A stretch of 64,000 nucleotides of DNA. Source: Bostrychus sinensis (Eukaryota; Chordata; Actinopteri; Gobiiformes; Eleotridae). The position numbers and the translations under genes are program-made. Each line of letters starts with the position of its first letter. The stretch's first letter is position 1. The notes under the pieces are model-generated. The model had not been told where the DNA came from, made no database searches, and worked only from the letters and a program-made list of their open reading frames with translations. The stretch covers positions 11,572,288 through 11,636,287 of the forward strand of contig CM036251.1 of assembly GCA_020698575.1 (NCBI GenBank). Direction: 5' to 3'. Below are positions 52,501 through 63,484 of this stretch, in pieces.

Positions 52501-53929
52501 TAAAGCAGTAGAGGTAATAATACATAATTTAATAAATAGACAATACATCCATGTTATCAGATCTTATACATGTTGTGCTGTGCTGTGTGTCTCAGACACT
52601 AAAAAACATGACTATCCCAGTTATAAATGAGCACAAGAAGAGCAGAGAGCCAGGACAACCTCAGGACTTTGTCGACTGCTATCTGGATGAACTGGACAAG
52701 GTGTGTGAGGTGAAGCACTGCTTTGTTTACTTTTAAAAACCTAAATAATTAACATGTATTTGATGATTTCTATTTAACAGAGAGGCAATGATGGCTCTTC
52801 ATTTTGTTCAGATGAACTGTTGATGTACTGCCTCCTTCTTTATGGAGCTGGAACAGACACCACGTCCAACACACTGCTCACTGGCTTCCTCTACCTCATG
52901 ACCATGCCACACATTCAGGGTATACTAGTTACAATATTTACATTTGTAGTGAGTACTGTGCCGACTAAGGCTGGTGAGGCAGAAGTTCAGATTTCAGATC
53001 AGATTTATAAATAGTAGTCTATGATTTGTTTGATTATTAATTAAAAAACAAAACAAGAGGCTACTGGGCACATTAGATAAAACAAGATTAAATTGGAATT
53101 TTTCATGCACAGTATAGTACCCACCGTAAGCACATATGTACTTATACTTGAAGTATATTTTTTATATTAAATTTTTGTCTTTTCCCCAGAGCGCTGTCAG
53201 CAGGAGATAGACCAAGTGCTGGAAGGAAAGGACTTTGTCAGTTATGAAGACAGACACAACATGCCTTATGTCCAGGTACATTTTTGGAGTAAGTTTAATT
53301 GACAAATATCAATATTATACATCCTGGCTTATTCTCTCATTCAGGCTGTGATCCATGAAGTTCAGAGAATTGCCAACACTGTCCCACTCAGTGTTTTCCA
53401 CACAACCACCAGAGACACAGAGCTGATGGGATACTCGATTCCCAAAGTAAGCAGTCACCAGTCCTCAGTTGTGCATCTGCAGCAGCTGAATGTATTTAAT
53501 TACTCTGTTTTTTAATCCAAGGGCACCATGATCATCCCTAACCTGTCGTCAGCGCTCAGTGAGGAGGGACAGTGGAAGTTTCCTCATGAATTCAACCCTG
53601 AAAACTTTCTCAATGACAAGGGAGAGTTTGTCAAACCAGACGCCTTCCTGCCTTTCTCTGCAGGTACAGTACTGCAGCCCAATCAACACAAAAAGCTTCA
53701 ACTAAATGCCATTACTAACAGTTTTCAGTGTTTTTGGACAGGTCCCCGGATGTGTCTTGGAGAAGGCTTGGCCCGTATGGAGCTCTTCCTCATCATAGTG
53801 ACTCTGCTGAGGAAGTTTAGGTTCATTTGGCCTGAGGATGCAGGAGAGCCTGACTATACTCCAGTGTTTGGCATCACTGTGACGCCTAAACCTTACAACA
53901 TGAAGGTGGAGCTCAGGGCCACACAATGA
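49546..53929 (+). CDS. CYP2-family cytochrome P450, gene C (11 exons, 489 aa, CYP2X-like)
   Basis: This is a predicted ER-anchored monooxygenase. Exons: 49546-49707, 50632-50794, 51919-52071, 52189-52349, 52445-52513, 52596-52700, 52781-52919, 53190-53275, 53345-53446, 53522-53663, 53742-53929. All borders are GT-AG and the total is 1470 nt, exactly as gene A. The N-terminal anchor and FPPGP hinge, I-helix GAGTDTT (294-299), K-helix EVQR (351-354) and heme loop FSAGPRMCLG (Cys432) are intact. Exons 4-6 are clearly diverged from gene A (for instance [10 protein letters not shown] versus [10 protein letters not shown]), while exon 2 and exons 10-11 are nearly identical. This suggests different substrate pockets. 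Poly(A) signal at 54112. Subfamily uncertain. Confidence 0.92.
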
Positions 53930-54960
53930 GGAACCCCCTTTTTGTTTTAAATAATAAATGACTGTTACAAAGAAAACATGTATTTGTAAACTCAATGTAC
54001 TCATGACTAATATGGCCTATGTGTCCAGTGCATGTTGTGGGCCCACTTATCTCCAGCCCCAGTATATATTTCAGGATATATGAAAAACTTTGTACCAAAC
54101 CTGATGCTCTAAATAAACATGAGGGCATGTTTCATGACATGAACTACTAGAAATCTTCTGAGTCGAAAGCAATTATATTCTTGATCTATAAGTATTTAAA
54201 AGTTTGCATTATACAGTGACTGGTATTAGTTTAAGGTAATAAAGTTCATAGGAAGGGAAACAAAGAAAACAAAGGCAATATGCTACAGTACTATTGTATA
54301 CAAGATCATCTGCAGTTCATCACATGACCACCTGATGACGCTCCTGTTCTGTACATCTCCTGAAGACGGTGCCAGTGAGGCAGCCATCAGGCCATGACAC
54401 TGCATAAGATACATATCCTTAATAAATATATGCAGTACTTGTACATGTTTACAATAATGGTATGAACAACGTGGATCATATAAAATATTGAAAATACAAT
54501 AGTTTAAAATTTATAATTGTGTATCTTTTTCTAAATAAAACGTATGTATCATACCTAAATTAATTTTTGATTATAGAATTGTTGCTGTGTTGTGTAGGGA
54601 AAAAAGTTCAAGACATTATTTGTAATAGATACTGTTCCTTGTTTATGTTTTTTTGATCTATTTAAAAGTCCCACTGATTAACAATGTAGATATAAAAAAA
54701 ATACTAACCTTATACCGCATTATAAATACACAATAATAATGTTATTAATTAACTTGTACATAACTTGTACTTATATATTAATATATGATTTGATAACTGA
54801 CCCCATACACTTTTTGCATTTAATTACCATGCATTAGCTTATGACCTACAATGCAATTAATCGTAATTATTTGTTTATAAAAAATTGCACAAGAAAAAAA
54901 AAATCTAATCATGAAAATAGAAAAAGTGATGAGCCATATTTTTGTATAAATAAGCAGTTC
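53930..54960. other. Gene C 3' UTR and gene C/myod1 tail-to-tail spacer
   Basis: AATAAA at 54112-54117 probably ends gene C. From 54268 to about 54840 the sequence is a paralogue of 47340-48400. The region is otherwise AT-rich. myod1 transcription converges from the right, and TTTATT at 54962-54967 is a candidate poly(A) signal for it on the minus strand. Confidence 0.5.
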
Positions 54961-54967
54961 ATTTATT

Positions 54968-55936
54968 TGTCAATAGACAGTCACTCCGTTTCCAGATGTA
55001 TAAATATAAAGTTTAACATTTCTCACAACAAACAAAAGCACGAACAGACGAAAAAACATTAAATACATAATTAATACTTTCAGTTTGGAAACAAATCAGC
55101 TCTTATTTACAACATATGTACAAACAGAAAAATGGTCCTCCGCTGGATGAATGAAATCAAATGTGTTTTTCTTTTTGTTTTTTTCTTCCGTTCTAAGTGG
55201 GAATAATAAAAGTCCTTGTCTTGTTGCGAGAGGGTTTTTAGTAGATTCAGTAAAAGTGGGGCATCCTTTTTGGAGATTATGCGGCTGGTCTTGAAGTGAA
55301 CAGCTGTTGGCTTTGGGACGTCCGATGGATCAAAGTGGAGGAATGTAAATGGCTGGTTTTTGGCCTGCGTCCTTCACCAAATCCACTACACACTGGAAGA
55401 GGAAACCCATCTGACAGCAACGACTACTTATATAAGTTATTAAAATAAAATAACAAGATGGTTTCTTTTTCTGCAAGAACACCGCAAAATTGGGGCTAAG
55501 AAAAGGAACCGGCAGCTTGCTATTGATATATGATCCAAGTGTATAACAGGCAGCTCAGTGTTAAATAAGCAGACATATGGCTACAAGTCCATATGTGACA
55601 AGAAATAAATTAATAAAGAATAGTTAATCAATAAAACTTCATGTAATGCTAGGTTATTATTGCTCTTTACATACAGTAGTGGTTGATGATGTGAAAATTG
55701 GAAACCTGTCTGTACTTTAAACTGTATCTCATGGTCTTCATCAATCGTGGAGTTTTCTTGGTGTATATATATGTATATATATATACAAAAGTGTATAAAA
55801 ATCTACATTATAAAAAAGTGGCAAAATGTGAGACACAGTTAAAAGTTTAAGTAAAGACACTAAAGGTAATTTCAGGATGAGTGTGAGACTGTGAGAGTAG
55901 ACGGTTGCATGTAAAAGTCCGGTTTGCTGTTTGAGT
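54968..55936 (-). other. Probable myod1 3' UTR
   Basis: This is sequence between the myod1 stop and the candidate minus-strand poly(A) signal at 54967-54962. It contains a TATATATATG microsatellite at about 55763-55785 and no other supported gene. The extent is inferred. Confidence 0.4.
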
Positions 55937-58378
55937 CTATAGGACTTGGTAAATGAGGCTGGGGTCCTGGGCCACTGTTGGGGAGGGCACCTGGATGGAC
56001 CCTCCCTGGACTGCCGTCTGATTGGCCGGGTCGGTGGGCGGGGAGGCGGGACACTCGGCGGCTGGCACCAGGCTGCTGGTGTCAGTGGAGATCCGCTCCA
56101 CGATACTGGACAGACAGTCGAGGCTGGAGACCACCGAGCTACGGTCACTCTTCACACCGCCTAAAACACAGGCAATGGAAGCAGATCAGAAAAAGGATTT
56201 TATACAGTTAAATATTATGTTTATAGAGTTAAATATAATTTTTATTCTTTCTTTTTGTTTTTCTTTCAATAATCACTACTAATAAATCTAATTAATATGG
56301 CATTGTCTGTTATTGATAAAATGGATCTGTTTTAAGTACATAGTTTGTGTATAATATTTAATTTTTAATTTTTACAGTATATTTTTAAAATCACACAGTT
56401 GTTTGTCTTATTCATGTTTTTTAATCATTATCTAATGGAATAAATATTAACAGAGTACATACAAGTGCGTCCTTATTACATCTGAATGATTTTTTGGTCA
56501 TATAATATTTAAATACATTGTACATGGCTATTCCTTCAGCCACTAGTTTTAACGCACTTGCTTTAACTTGATTGGTTTGTCTAAATAAGTAGCCCAGAGT
56601 GTATTGGGCACAACAGTCCCTCGTAGTTTTATTGTTTTCTTGGCTCGTTAGCATTTACTTTATATTGAACTAGTTTTATGAGCCGTGGACAATTGCGTAA
56701 TTACGCACTAACTGCTGAAATAAACTACTGTTGTTGTTAGAAGAATGTCTCTTACCGTTTGGAGTCTCAGAGAAATAAGAGCTGTCATAACTTCCTCTTC
56801 TGGTGGGTTGGCAGGTCGGGCCGCTAAAGTCCGTCTGGAACAAGCAAAAAAAAAAAAAAAAACAAACAAAAAAAAAAACAATTATTATTATTATAGATGA
56901 GGCAATAAATGTCTCTTGCAATCTGTCAAGAATAATAAAAAATCATGTGGGCTATAGAAATAAATAAACAAAATAAATGAATGACACAAATTTAATATTA
57001 ACGGATTTCGTAAATTTATATTGGCTAAAAAAGGGACGGTAAATTGAGTACAATTCTTTACTTCGACGATCCATTAACGTATTATTTTCCCTAAATTACT
57101 TAAAAAAACACAATAACATTTTTTAAGTGAATACACTTTTATGGAAAGGTTTATATCGGGTTTTAAAATGTATCAAATTTAATTAAGTGTTACGGCTTAA
57201 AATTTTATCCTTGGCTCGACATTCAGCTTAGGCCTCCATCAGTGTAAAATGCGTGTTAATGTTAGAAATCGGATGTCTAAAATGATGAAAAATACACGTG
57301 AATAAATGGATAATAAATATAAAATCACACGAAAGAAACCATTGTATTTTATGGCAGTGATCTACACAGGGACCGGCCTCAGACTCTGTGCGTAAAAGTG
57401 CGACTGTTTGCCCCAGAGCTCCTTGATGAGAAGGACATTTGTTCAAAGTCAACAACAAAGTGCGACAGAAACAAGCTCATAGTCGCTTTACATTAACACT
57501 CGTGTCAGTTTAACGGATCTAAACCTGTTTAAAAGTGAGAAATGTGGAAATGAACATCAAAGGTGTTACATTTTGTTGTGCTTAAAAGGCCTAAAGTGAG
57601 GCCCGCGCGACACACTGACAATTCCTTTACATTAGCACTAGTAGGATCTTGGTGTGTCAACATTCAAGTTAAATGTTTGAAACAAAAAATGAGCTAAAAA
57701 ACTTGTACAAGAAGAAACTATCCAGAGCTCCCCTTTCCCCATGACAGCCCCTCGGTCTGTGACAGGTGTCCGCGCACTCACCATGCCGTCTGAGCAGTTG
57801 GAGCGAGGGCTGGAGGCGTCTGAGTCCCCGCTGTAGTGCTCCAGCACTGGGTAGAAGCTGTCGTCCTGGCCGCCGCGGAGCAGCGCCTGCAGGGACTCGA
57901 TGTAGCTGATGGCGTTGCGGAGGATCTCCACTTTGGGCAGCCGCTGGTTGGGGTTCGCGGTGGTGCAGCGCTTGAGCGTCTCGAAGGCGTCATTGACTTT
58001 GCTGAGTCGCCTACGCTCGCGCAGAGTGGCGGCCTTTCTGCGGTCTGCGTTGGTCGTCTTCCTCTTGCACGCCTTGCACGCCCACAGCAGGCAGCGGCCC
58101 GCCTGGTGGTGCCCGCTGGGCGCGCGGACATGCTCGTCGTCCTCGGTCTCGTGGTGGTGATGGAGGTGCATCAGAGAGGACGGCGACGGGGAAGAGGACG
58201 AAGGAGAGGAAGAGGCGGAGGACGGCGAGGAGGCGTGCTCGTCCGGTTTCAGCAGACCCACGTGCACGAGCCGAGGGTCCAGGTCCTCGAAGAAGTGCAT
58301 GTCACTTGTGTTAAAGCAAGGATCATCGTAGAAGTCATCCGCAGATGGGATAGGGAACGAGATATCCGACAGCTCCAT
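55937..58378 (-). CDS. myod1: Myoblast determination protein 1 (MyoD), 3 exons, 299 aa
   Basis: This is the bHLH transcription factor that commits cells to skeletal muscle; it binds E-boxes as a heterodimer with E proteins. Exons on the minus strand: 58378-57782 (199 codons), 56834-56756, 56160-55937, with GT-AG borders. The N-terminus [20 protein letters not shown] and the acidic activation region are followed by a Ser-rich run (50-69) and a His-rich run (71-76). The His/Cys motif [12 protein letters not shown] is at about 94-105. The basic region and HLH lie at about 106-167, with the myogenic Ala-Thr pair in [11 protein letters not shown]. Exon 2 encodes [20 protein letters not shown]. The C-terminal helix III ([14 protein letters not shown]) and end PSLIYQVL are typical. 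Leu replaces the usual Met in ATMRERRR. Confidence 0.97.
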
Positions 58379-58479
58379 GATGATTCCAGTAGATAACAGT
58401 AGTCACGTTAGAATGGGACAGGACACAGGGGCGCGTGAGGGGCTTGGATGGGGAATGTAAGTCCTGTCACAAACTGTTC

Positions 58480-58580
58480 TACCTCCAGTCCGGTCCTGAG
58501 GCCTCTTAAACCACTGACAGGACCCGGGGGTGGGGCCCGGGCCTCAGCGACCACCGCGCTGCAGCCAATCAGCGAGCGAC
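58480..58580 (-). promoter_or_regulatory. myod1 core promoter candidate
   Basis: On the minus strand a TATA-like GGTTTAAGAGGCC lies at about 58516-58504, some 130 bp upstream of the ATG. A CCAAT box (AGCCAATCAG at 58562-58571, seen on the + strand) lies about 55 bp further upstream. GC-rich sequence (GGGGTGGGGCCCGGGCC) lies between them. The arrangement fits a CCAAT plus TATA-type promoter; the transcription start is inferred. Confidence 0.5.
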
Positions 58581-59888
58581 AGGAGGGGTTTACAACTTCA
58601 CGGTAATTAGTGTACAATTACCCCTAACAGAGCAGTAACAGAGTAATATACTGCTCTGCGCGTGCACTGTGCTGTGCGCGCACACGTGGGAACACTGTGT
58701 AACGTTGACGGTGGATCTACAACATGAATTAAATCATAGCGCTCGTCCTGTGTGTGGCCTCTGGGCCTTTTGGTCTGATGTTTGGCCTGTGCCCTCTGTC
58801 AGAGAGGAGTGTTAGGTCTGAGTAAATACAGAAAGTTTAGATGAACCGTTTGTAAAGCCACACACAGCCCACAAGGACATTACTCTATTACAGTTTTACA
58901 TTTACAGTAAATTTAATGTAAACATGGCCTGGCCTCAGTATCTATAGTTCAGGGTAGATTCAAAAAGGGTAGCCTGTAGGAAAACTGCTCTTAGGATTTT
59001 ACCTCACTCCTTCATACTGCTCTTTTTGGTTTGTGTTTGAAAGTTTGCACTGGGACTATAGGCCTTGCTCTGCAGGCCTATAGCATCAACTTAAAAAGGG
59101 TGCATTAAACTCACTGTATATCTCTCTAATATTGTGATCAAATAAGTAGAGGATTAAAATCTGCAATATGGTGGGTACAAGCAGGACAAGGACAGTGTTG
59201 TCTGAGAGAGAGGTGTAGCAATGAAGGAGCAATTTTGCAAAGAACCATCTACAAGAAATAAAATCTACATTTTATTAAAACAAAAACATGGATAGTTATT
59301 GCCACATATATTTGATATGGAAAAAGTTCATGTTTCATTTACTAGCTTTGTAGAGGTTATCTAAAATACTCCTCTGTGTCCCTATAAAACCTTCCACTTA
59401 TTGAAATAAATAATATCCATCCTTTAAACACCTATGCATTCTTTAAAACAATGCTTGAAAAGGTGTTGTAATGTATGTCTATGGGATAATTCATGATTGC
59501 TCATGATTTATTCCTTATACAGTAGATACATGTCAGTATATTCAAGTTTGGAGAAGCCAACAGGAGCAAGAATACAAAGTTATGGCTGCAATGTGGCCAA
59601 ATGCAAGGTACTTATGTGTTTCTGAAGTTCAGTGTTTAAATGTGTGTCCTTTTTTTTCTTGCCCCATTTACTGTAGCACTTTAGGATCAATCAAAAAGTA
59701 CTGTGTCTCTAGAACCAACCTTTTAACAAAACGTCTGCTCTCCCATTACAAACCTATGGAGCATAGTCTGCATGATTTAACTAATTGGTGACTTAAGAAT
59801 AAACCACATATCAGATGTCATAATGTGTGAGTGGGCATTGCTCGGCAGATTTATACAGACTGAGGCATGTTTCTATGTCCAGCACTGC

Positions 59889-59908
59889 TGACCTCTGACC
59901 TTTGACCT
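59889..59908. promoter_or_regulatory. Triple nuclear-receptor half-site (overlapping DR1s)
   Basis: TGACCT occurs three times with single-base spacers (59889-59894, 59896-59901, 59903-59908). Each adjacent pair is a perfect DR1, the layout bound by RXR heterodimers, HNF4 and COUP-TF. It lies about 1.5 kb upstream of the myod1 start codon. Binding is a prediction. Confidence 0.4.
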
Positions 59909-60518
59909 CATAACTATTGGTTGTTTTGTGCGGAGACATGACAAGCTCAGACCGGCTCAGGTTAGTTAGTCAGAAAGTGGAAAGTGTGTAACCATGCAGG
60001 AAAAAAAATTACTGGGGAACTTAATTTGAATGCATGTTGTGCTTGTGTTTTATTTTAATAACATTTTGTATACATGGATGTCATTCAAGTTTGGAAATAC
60101 AAAAAAATGTACATTATATGGGGGTGTCCAGGGTAAGTAAAATAGGCAAAATATGTTTTTTATATGTGACTTATGTAAAATAAATAACCACAATTATATG
60201 CTATTAAATACATGCATCAGGCAGCCACTCTAATAAACCTTTTTTTTTTCTTTTTTTTTTTTCTTCTTTTTTTTACGTAAATTGCGAAGGCTGTGTTTTG
60301 GGTTTATAGTTAATGGTCTTGTTAATTTATCCATTTAGAAAGCTTACATTGCGATAAGCTTTGTCCAACTTTCGAAACATGCGCACTCACCTACGCGTCT
60401 CCATGTCTTTGTGTGTATTTTTTTTTTTTTTTTTTTTTTTTTACTGAACCAAAGCCCGAGTGTAAACAACAGTACATCAAAGTGTGAACCCAGTAATCAA
60501 GTTAAATGTCAGAGCGGG

Positions 60519-60528
60519 TTATTTTTAG
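60519..60528. promoter_or_regulatory. MEF2 consensus site
   Basis: TTATTTTTAG is the complement of CTAAAAATAA and fits YTAWWWWTAR exactly. It is about 2.1 kb upstream of myod1. Single sites occur by chance, so functional weight is low without conservation. Confidence 0.3.
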
Positions 60529-61466
60529 CCGCAGAGAGTGCAGTGGTCACTCTGTGGAGCGGTGAGATTTTCTGACCTGCGCCTGTATCACCTTTCAGCA
60601 CGTCCCCGTCTCCTCACGCAAACACCCAATCACGTCCAATCTTCATTTTTTACCCCCACATCAAAAAGGTACTCTGCCTGTTTCCCTTTGTAGTTCCAAG
60701 GTGCTGCCACCAGAGTGCGCTGCGGAGTAGACCCAGGACTAAAAACCTAAGTCCAGGCATAAATGGATCAGAGGGAAACGTGCCACAGTGAAGCCCCCAC
60801 TAATCTGAGTCAAAGTGACAAATGGTTAGAAGTGCCTGAAATGTTTGAGGAAGCATTCAAAGATTAGCACTACCAAAGTAATTGACAGCTGATTTAATAA
60901 AGACAACAACAAACGCACTTAAAGGAGGACAAACGAGAAGTATGCAAGGTTCCAGGTGGCTTGGGCCTAAAACTATGGATAGTAGCCAGTTGGTTGCATT
61001 TTAATAAGTGTTTAAATTAACATACAAGAAAAAAATACATCTTGATACGTGTGGCTTTAACATATTTTAATGGATTTTCCACATAAACTATAAATCATAA
61101 GCAAAATGGGGCCTAACAATTTCTAAAACACCATCATTTTGACAGTGCTCTCCCATTCAGGATCTGATATAAAAGGCATGCTGAAATATCTTTAAAAAAC
61201 ATAATATATTTTGCACAATGACAGTTTATGACAAAAAAAGAAGAGACTTTTTGCACAAAATAGATCTTTACAGTTGTTTAATTTCACAGACATTAAGCGC
61301 TGATTTGACACTGTAGTCTTTCTGACAGTGGAGTATAAACATTGAATGCCACACAATGAGTAACACTGAACTTAAACAGACCATGAGACAGCAAACAAAC
61401 CTTTGGTAGTACAACGTATAGACATAATCTTTGAGATAGAAAAGTAAATTATCTTAAAAATTCTCT

Positions 61467-62028
61467 TCAAAAGGGATATATTATGCTTTTATATATATAT
61501 TTTTTTTTAAATTTTGGTCACATCTAGGACAGCATTCCACATTTTACAACCTTTAAAAACCTCTGAATAATAAAAAAAAAACATTTGTAATCAGTACTAT
61601 TCTGGTGCCATAAAGAAACAGGCAAAGAAACCAGCAGAGACCAGAGGCGTTCAGAGAGTTGCTGTCTTTTTAAATATATAATCAAAGAAAAAGAGCACTT
61701 CACTTCCCTAAACTTTTCATACAATGCTATTTTACTACAAAATGAAAAATAGCTGTTTTTTGTTTTGTTTTTTTGATAAATGAATGAGAGCAGACTGGAG
61801 GTAGAGGACTTGTTGATTGGTCAGTGCTTCCTGGAGTGGGCGGGGCTTCATGGGAGAGGCAAAGGTTTGTGGAACAGAGTGTTTTGAGGCCTCAGAATGG
61901 CCGTGCCAGAGAATACAGGATTACTCAAACAGTCGTGAATGAAGCAAAACACAACTCCAGGATGACAAAACATTAGAACATGGTGGAAAACTCAAAAAAG
62001 TAGATTTTGCATTACATAACCCCTTTAA
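61467..62028. mobile_element. TTAA-flanked MITE, copy 2
   Basis: The left AAAAGGGATATATTATGCTT and right inverted TAACCCCTTTAA, with interior blocks GTGAATGAAGCAAAACACAA and ACTCCAGGATG, correspond to copy 1 at 47431-47898. The left TTAA is degraded to TTCA. A shorter left-end fragment of the same family starts near 62462. Confidence 0.7.
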
Positions 62029-62461
62029 ATATTATACTTTATACATACAGCATTGTTGATCTTGAAGTAGGAATGATTTGGATTACTAATAATTCAAGTA
62101 ACACATACACTCACACTTACAGAATGTGGAAGTGCTTTAAAACAGTAAAGATATAAAATAACCTTTTGGATAATGTTGTTGGCTACATCCCTTGTGCTGG
62201 AGTATCAGTATGGCTGGAGTGAAAAAGTGTAGCTGACAGTATTTAAAGCATTTAGAAAAATATAAAATATAGAGCAAGCGCTACATTTCAGTTCATTTAT
62301 TGTCTTCTGGTTAGTTCCAAAATGACCTATGACATGGGAAATCTGTAACATGTAAAGCTTTTGACTCACGGTTTGGAAAATGCAGATCCAAGTGTGCGCA
62401 GACTGCAGCATCAAGGCAACAGGGTAAAAGTAATCATGTTAGCTAGTTACACTTTACTCAC

Positions 62462-62560
62462 CAAAGGGACCATATTATGCTTTTTTCAGGCATTTGGAAA
62501 TAGATTTAGACACCTTTGCATTCATTTTTCAAGTTTTATAATTTAAAATAATGTATATGT
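62462..62560. repeat. TTAA MITE, left-end fragment
   Basis: AAAGGGACCATATTATGCTT and following bases match the left end of the MITE copies at 47431 and 61467. The right end is not seen. Confidence 0.5.
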
Positions 62561-63193
62561 ATGGAAAACGTCTTTCCTTGTTACTTACAGAGAATGCTTG
62601 GATTAGGTGTCAGTCGCCCCCTGCTGGCAATGGCGGAGAATGGACAGAGCGTAAAATGGTAATTTAGTACAGCTATTAGCAGCATGGTAACAGATAGATA
62701 AATGAGCTGACTGCTTGGTAGTGACGACAGTTTAATGCTTATCATAACCGGAGTCTGGTGACGCTGTGTGGGCTTTAGAAACTCGCAGGAGCACTTCCTG
62801 GTTTCTCGTGTCTACGTAGAGCTGTGAGACCGAGTGTTTTCAGTGTATAACATGGATAGACATCATATGTTCACAGTGGTCCCAATATCACAATTGAGTG
62901 ACTAGAGAGGTAGTAATATGTTGAGTTATTTGAGCCAATTCAGTATTCTTCGCTGATCATTCATCACAAAAATCTCTTTATATTGTACAAGTCAGTATAT
63001 TCAGACCTTGATTTTCCATCTTGACTTCCATTTTTCTCAGTTGCTGTAACTTAACTTAAAAGTACAGTACAACAGTCTTATCTGAAATTGTATATTATTA
63101 AAAGGTTATTTTACTAAGATTTCTGATTACTTCCATTTCCACTTTAGTTGTAAGTTGACCTGACTTCCACATATTTGTTAAAATCCTGTAAAA

Positions 63194-63484
63194 TCAGCCC
63201 GTAAGCTCCCCTTGCAGCTCATTGAGAAGGTACTCTCCAAATCGTCCCGATGGGTCATTGGTGCATCCCAGCCTCCGTGCATTGGTCAGCAGGTCTCCCA
63301 AGTGTTTCAGGCGATCCACTCTGGGGGCCAAGAGATGGTTTTTAACCATACTGCTGGTCTGTGGGTCACTGTTGTCCCGGGCCAGTTCACACAGCTCCAT
63401 CAGCACTGTCACCTCCTCCCTGAGCTGCAGCAGGAGCAGGTCAAAGGCAGGCAGCACTGCGCACACAGCCTCACAGCCTGGTTT
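63194..63484 (-). CDS. Divergent ferritin-like protein, last coding exon (partial gene)
   Basis: An exon on the minus strand begins after a TTTCAG acceptor (63490-63485) and encodes 96 residues to a TGA at 63194. By eye it aligns without gaps to the C-terminal half of vertebrate ferritin heavy chain from the KKPDC region on: QKPGCEAV, LPAFDLLLLQL, ELCELARDNSDPQ, then DRLKHLGDLLTNARRLG and FGEYLLNEL (compare AIKELGDHVTNLRKMG and AEYLF). Positions matching ferroxidase ligands Glu107 and Gln141 of the heavy chain are Leu and Arg here. In human FTH1 this part is split in two exons; here it is one. The remaining exons lie beyond 64000. It could be a ferritin paralogue without ferroxidase activity. 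Confidence 0.62.
   Translation of the reverse strand, partial: KPGCEAVCAVLPAFDLLLLQLREEVTVLMELCELARDNSDPQTSSMVKNHLLAPRVDRLKHLGDLLTNARRLGCTNDPSGRFGEYLLNELQGELTG

Larger units (their letters stand above)
58620..63193. other. Intergenic region upstream of myod1
   Basis: No gene is supported over 4.5 kb. Contents seen: three TGACCT half-sites at 59889-59908, a MEF2-type TTATTTTTAG at 60519-60528, pyrimidine and T homopolymers at 60238-60273 and 60418-60445, and MITE copies at 61467-62028 and about 62462-62560. Open frames here are short and lack motifs. Confidence 0.5.

Noticed and set aside
49546..53929. Firm naming of the P450 genes as a specific CYP2 subfamily
   Set aside because: Assignment needs a phylogeny; CYP2X-like is only a guess from resemblance and location near myod1, so no gene symbol is given.
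57836..58396. 186-codon open frame on the + strand over myod1 exon 1
   Set aside because: It is the antisense shadow of the GC-rich myod1 coding sequence and has low-complexity Arg/Gly content.
60238..60445. Poly-T tracts as LINE insertion tails
   Set aside because: No adjacent element body or target duplication was found; they are treated as simple repeats.
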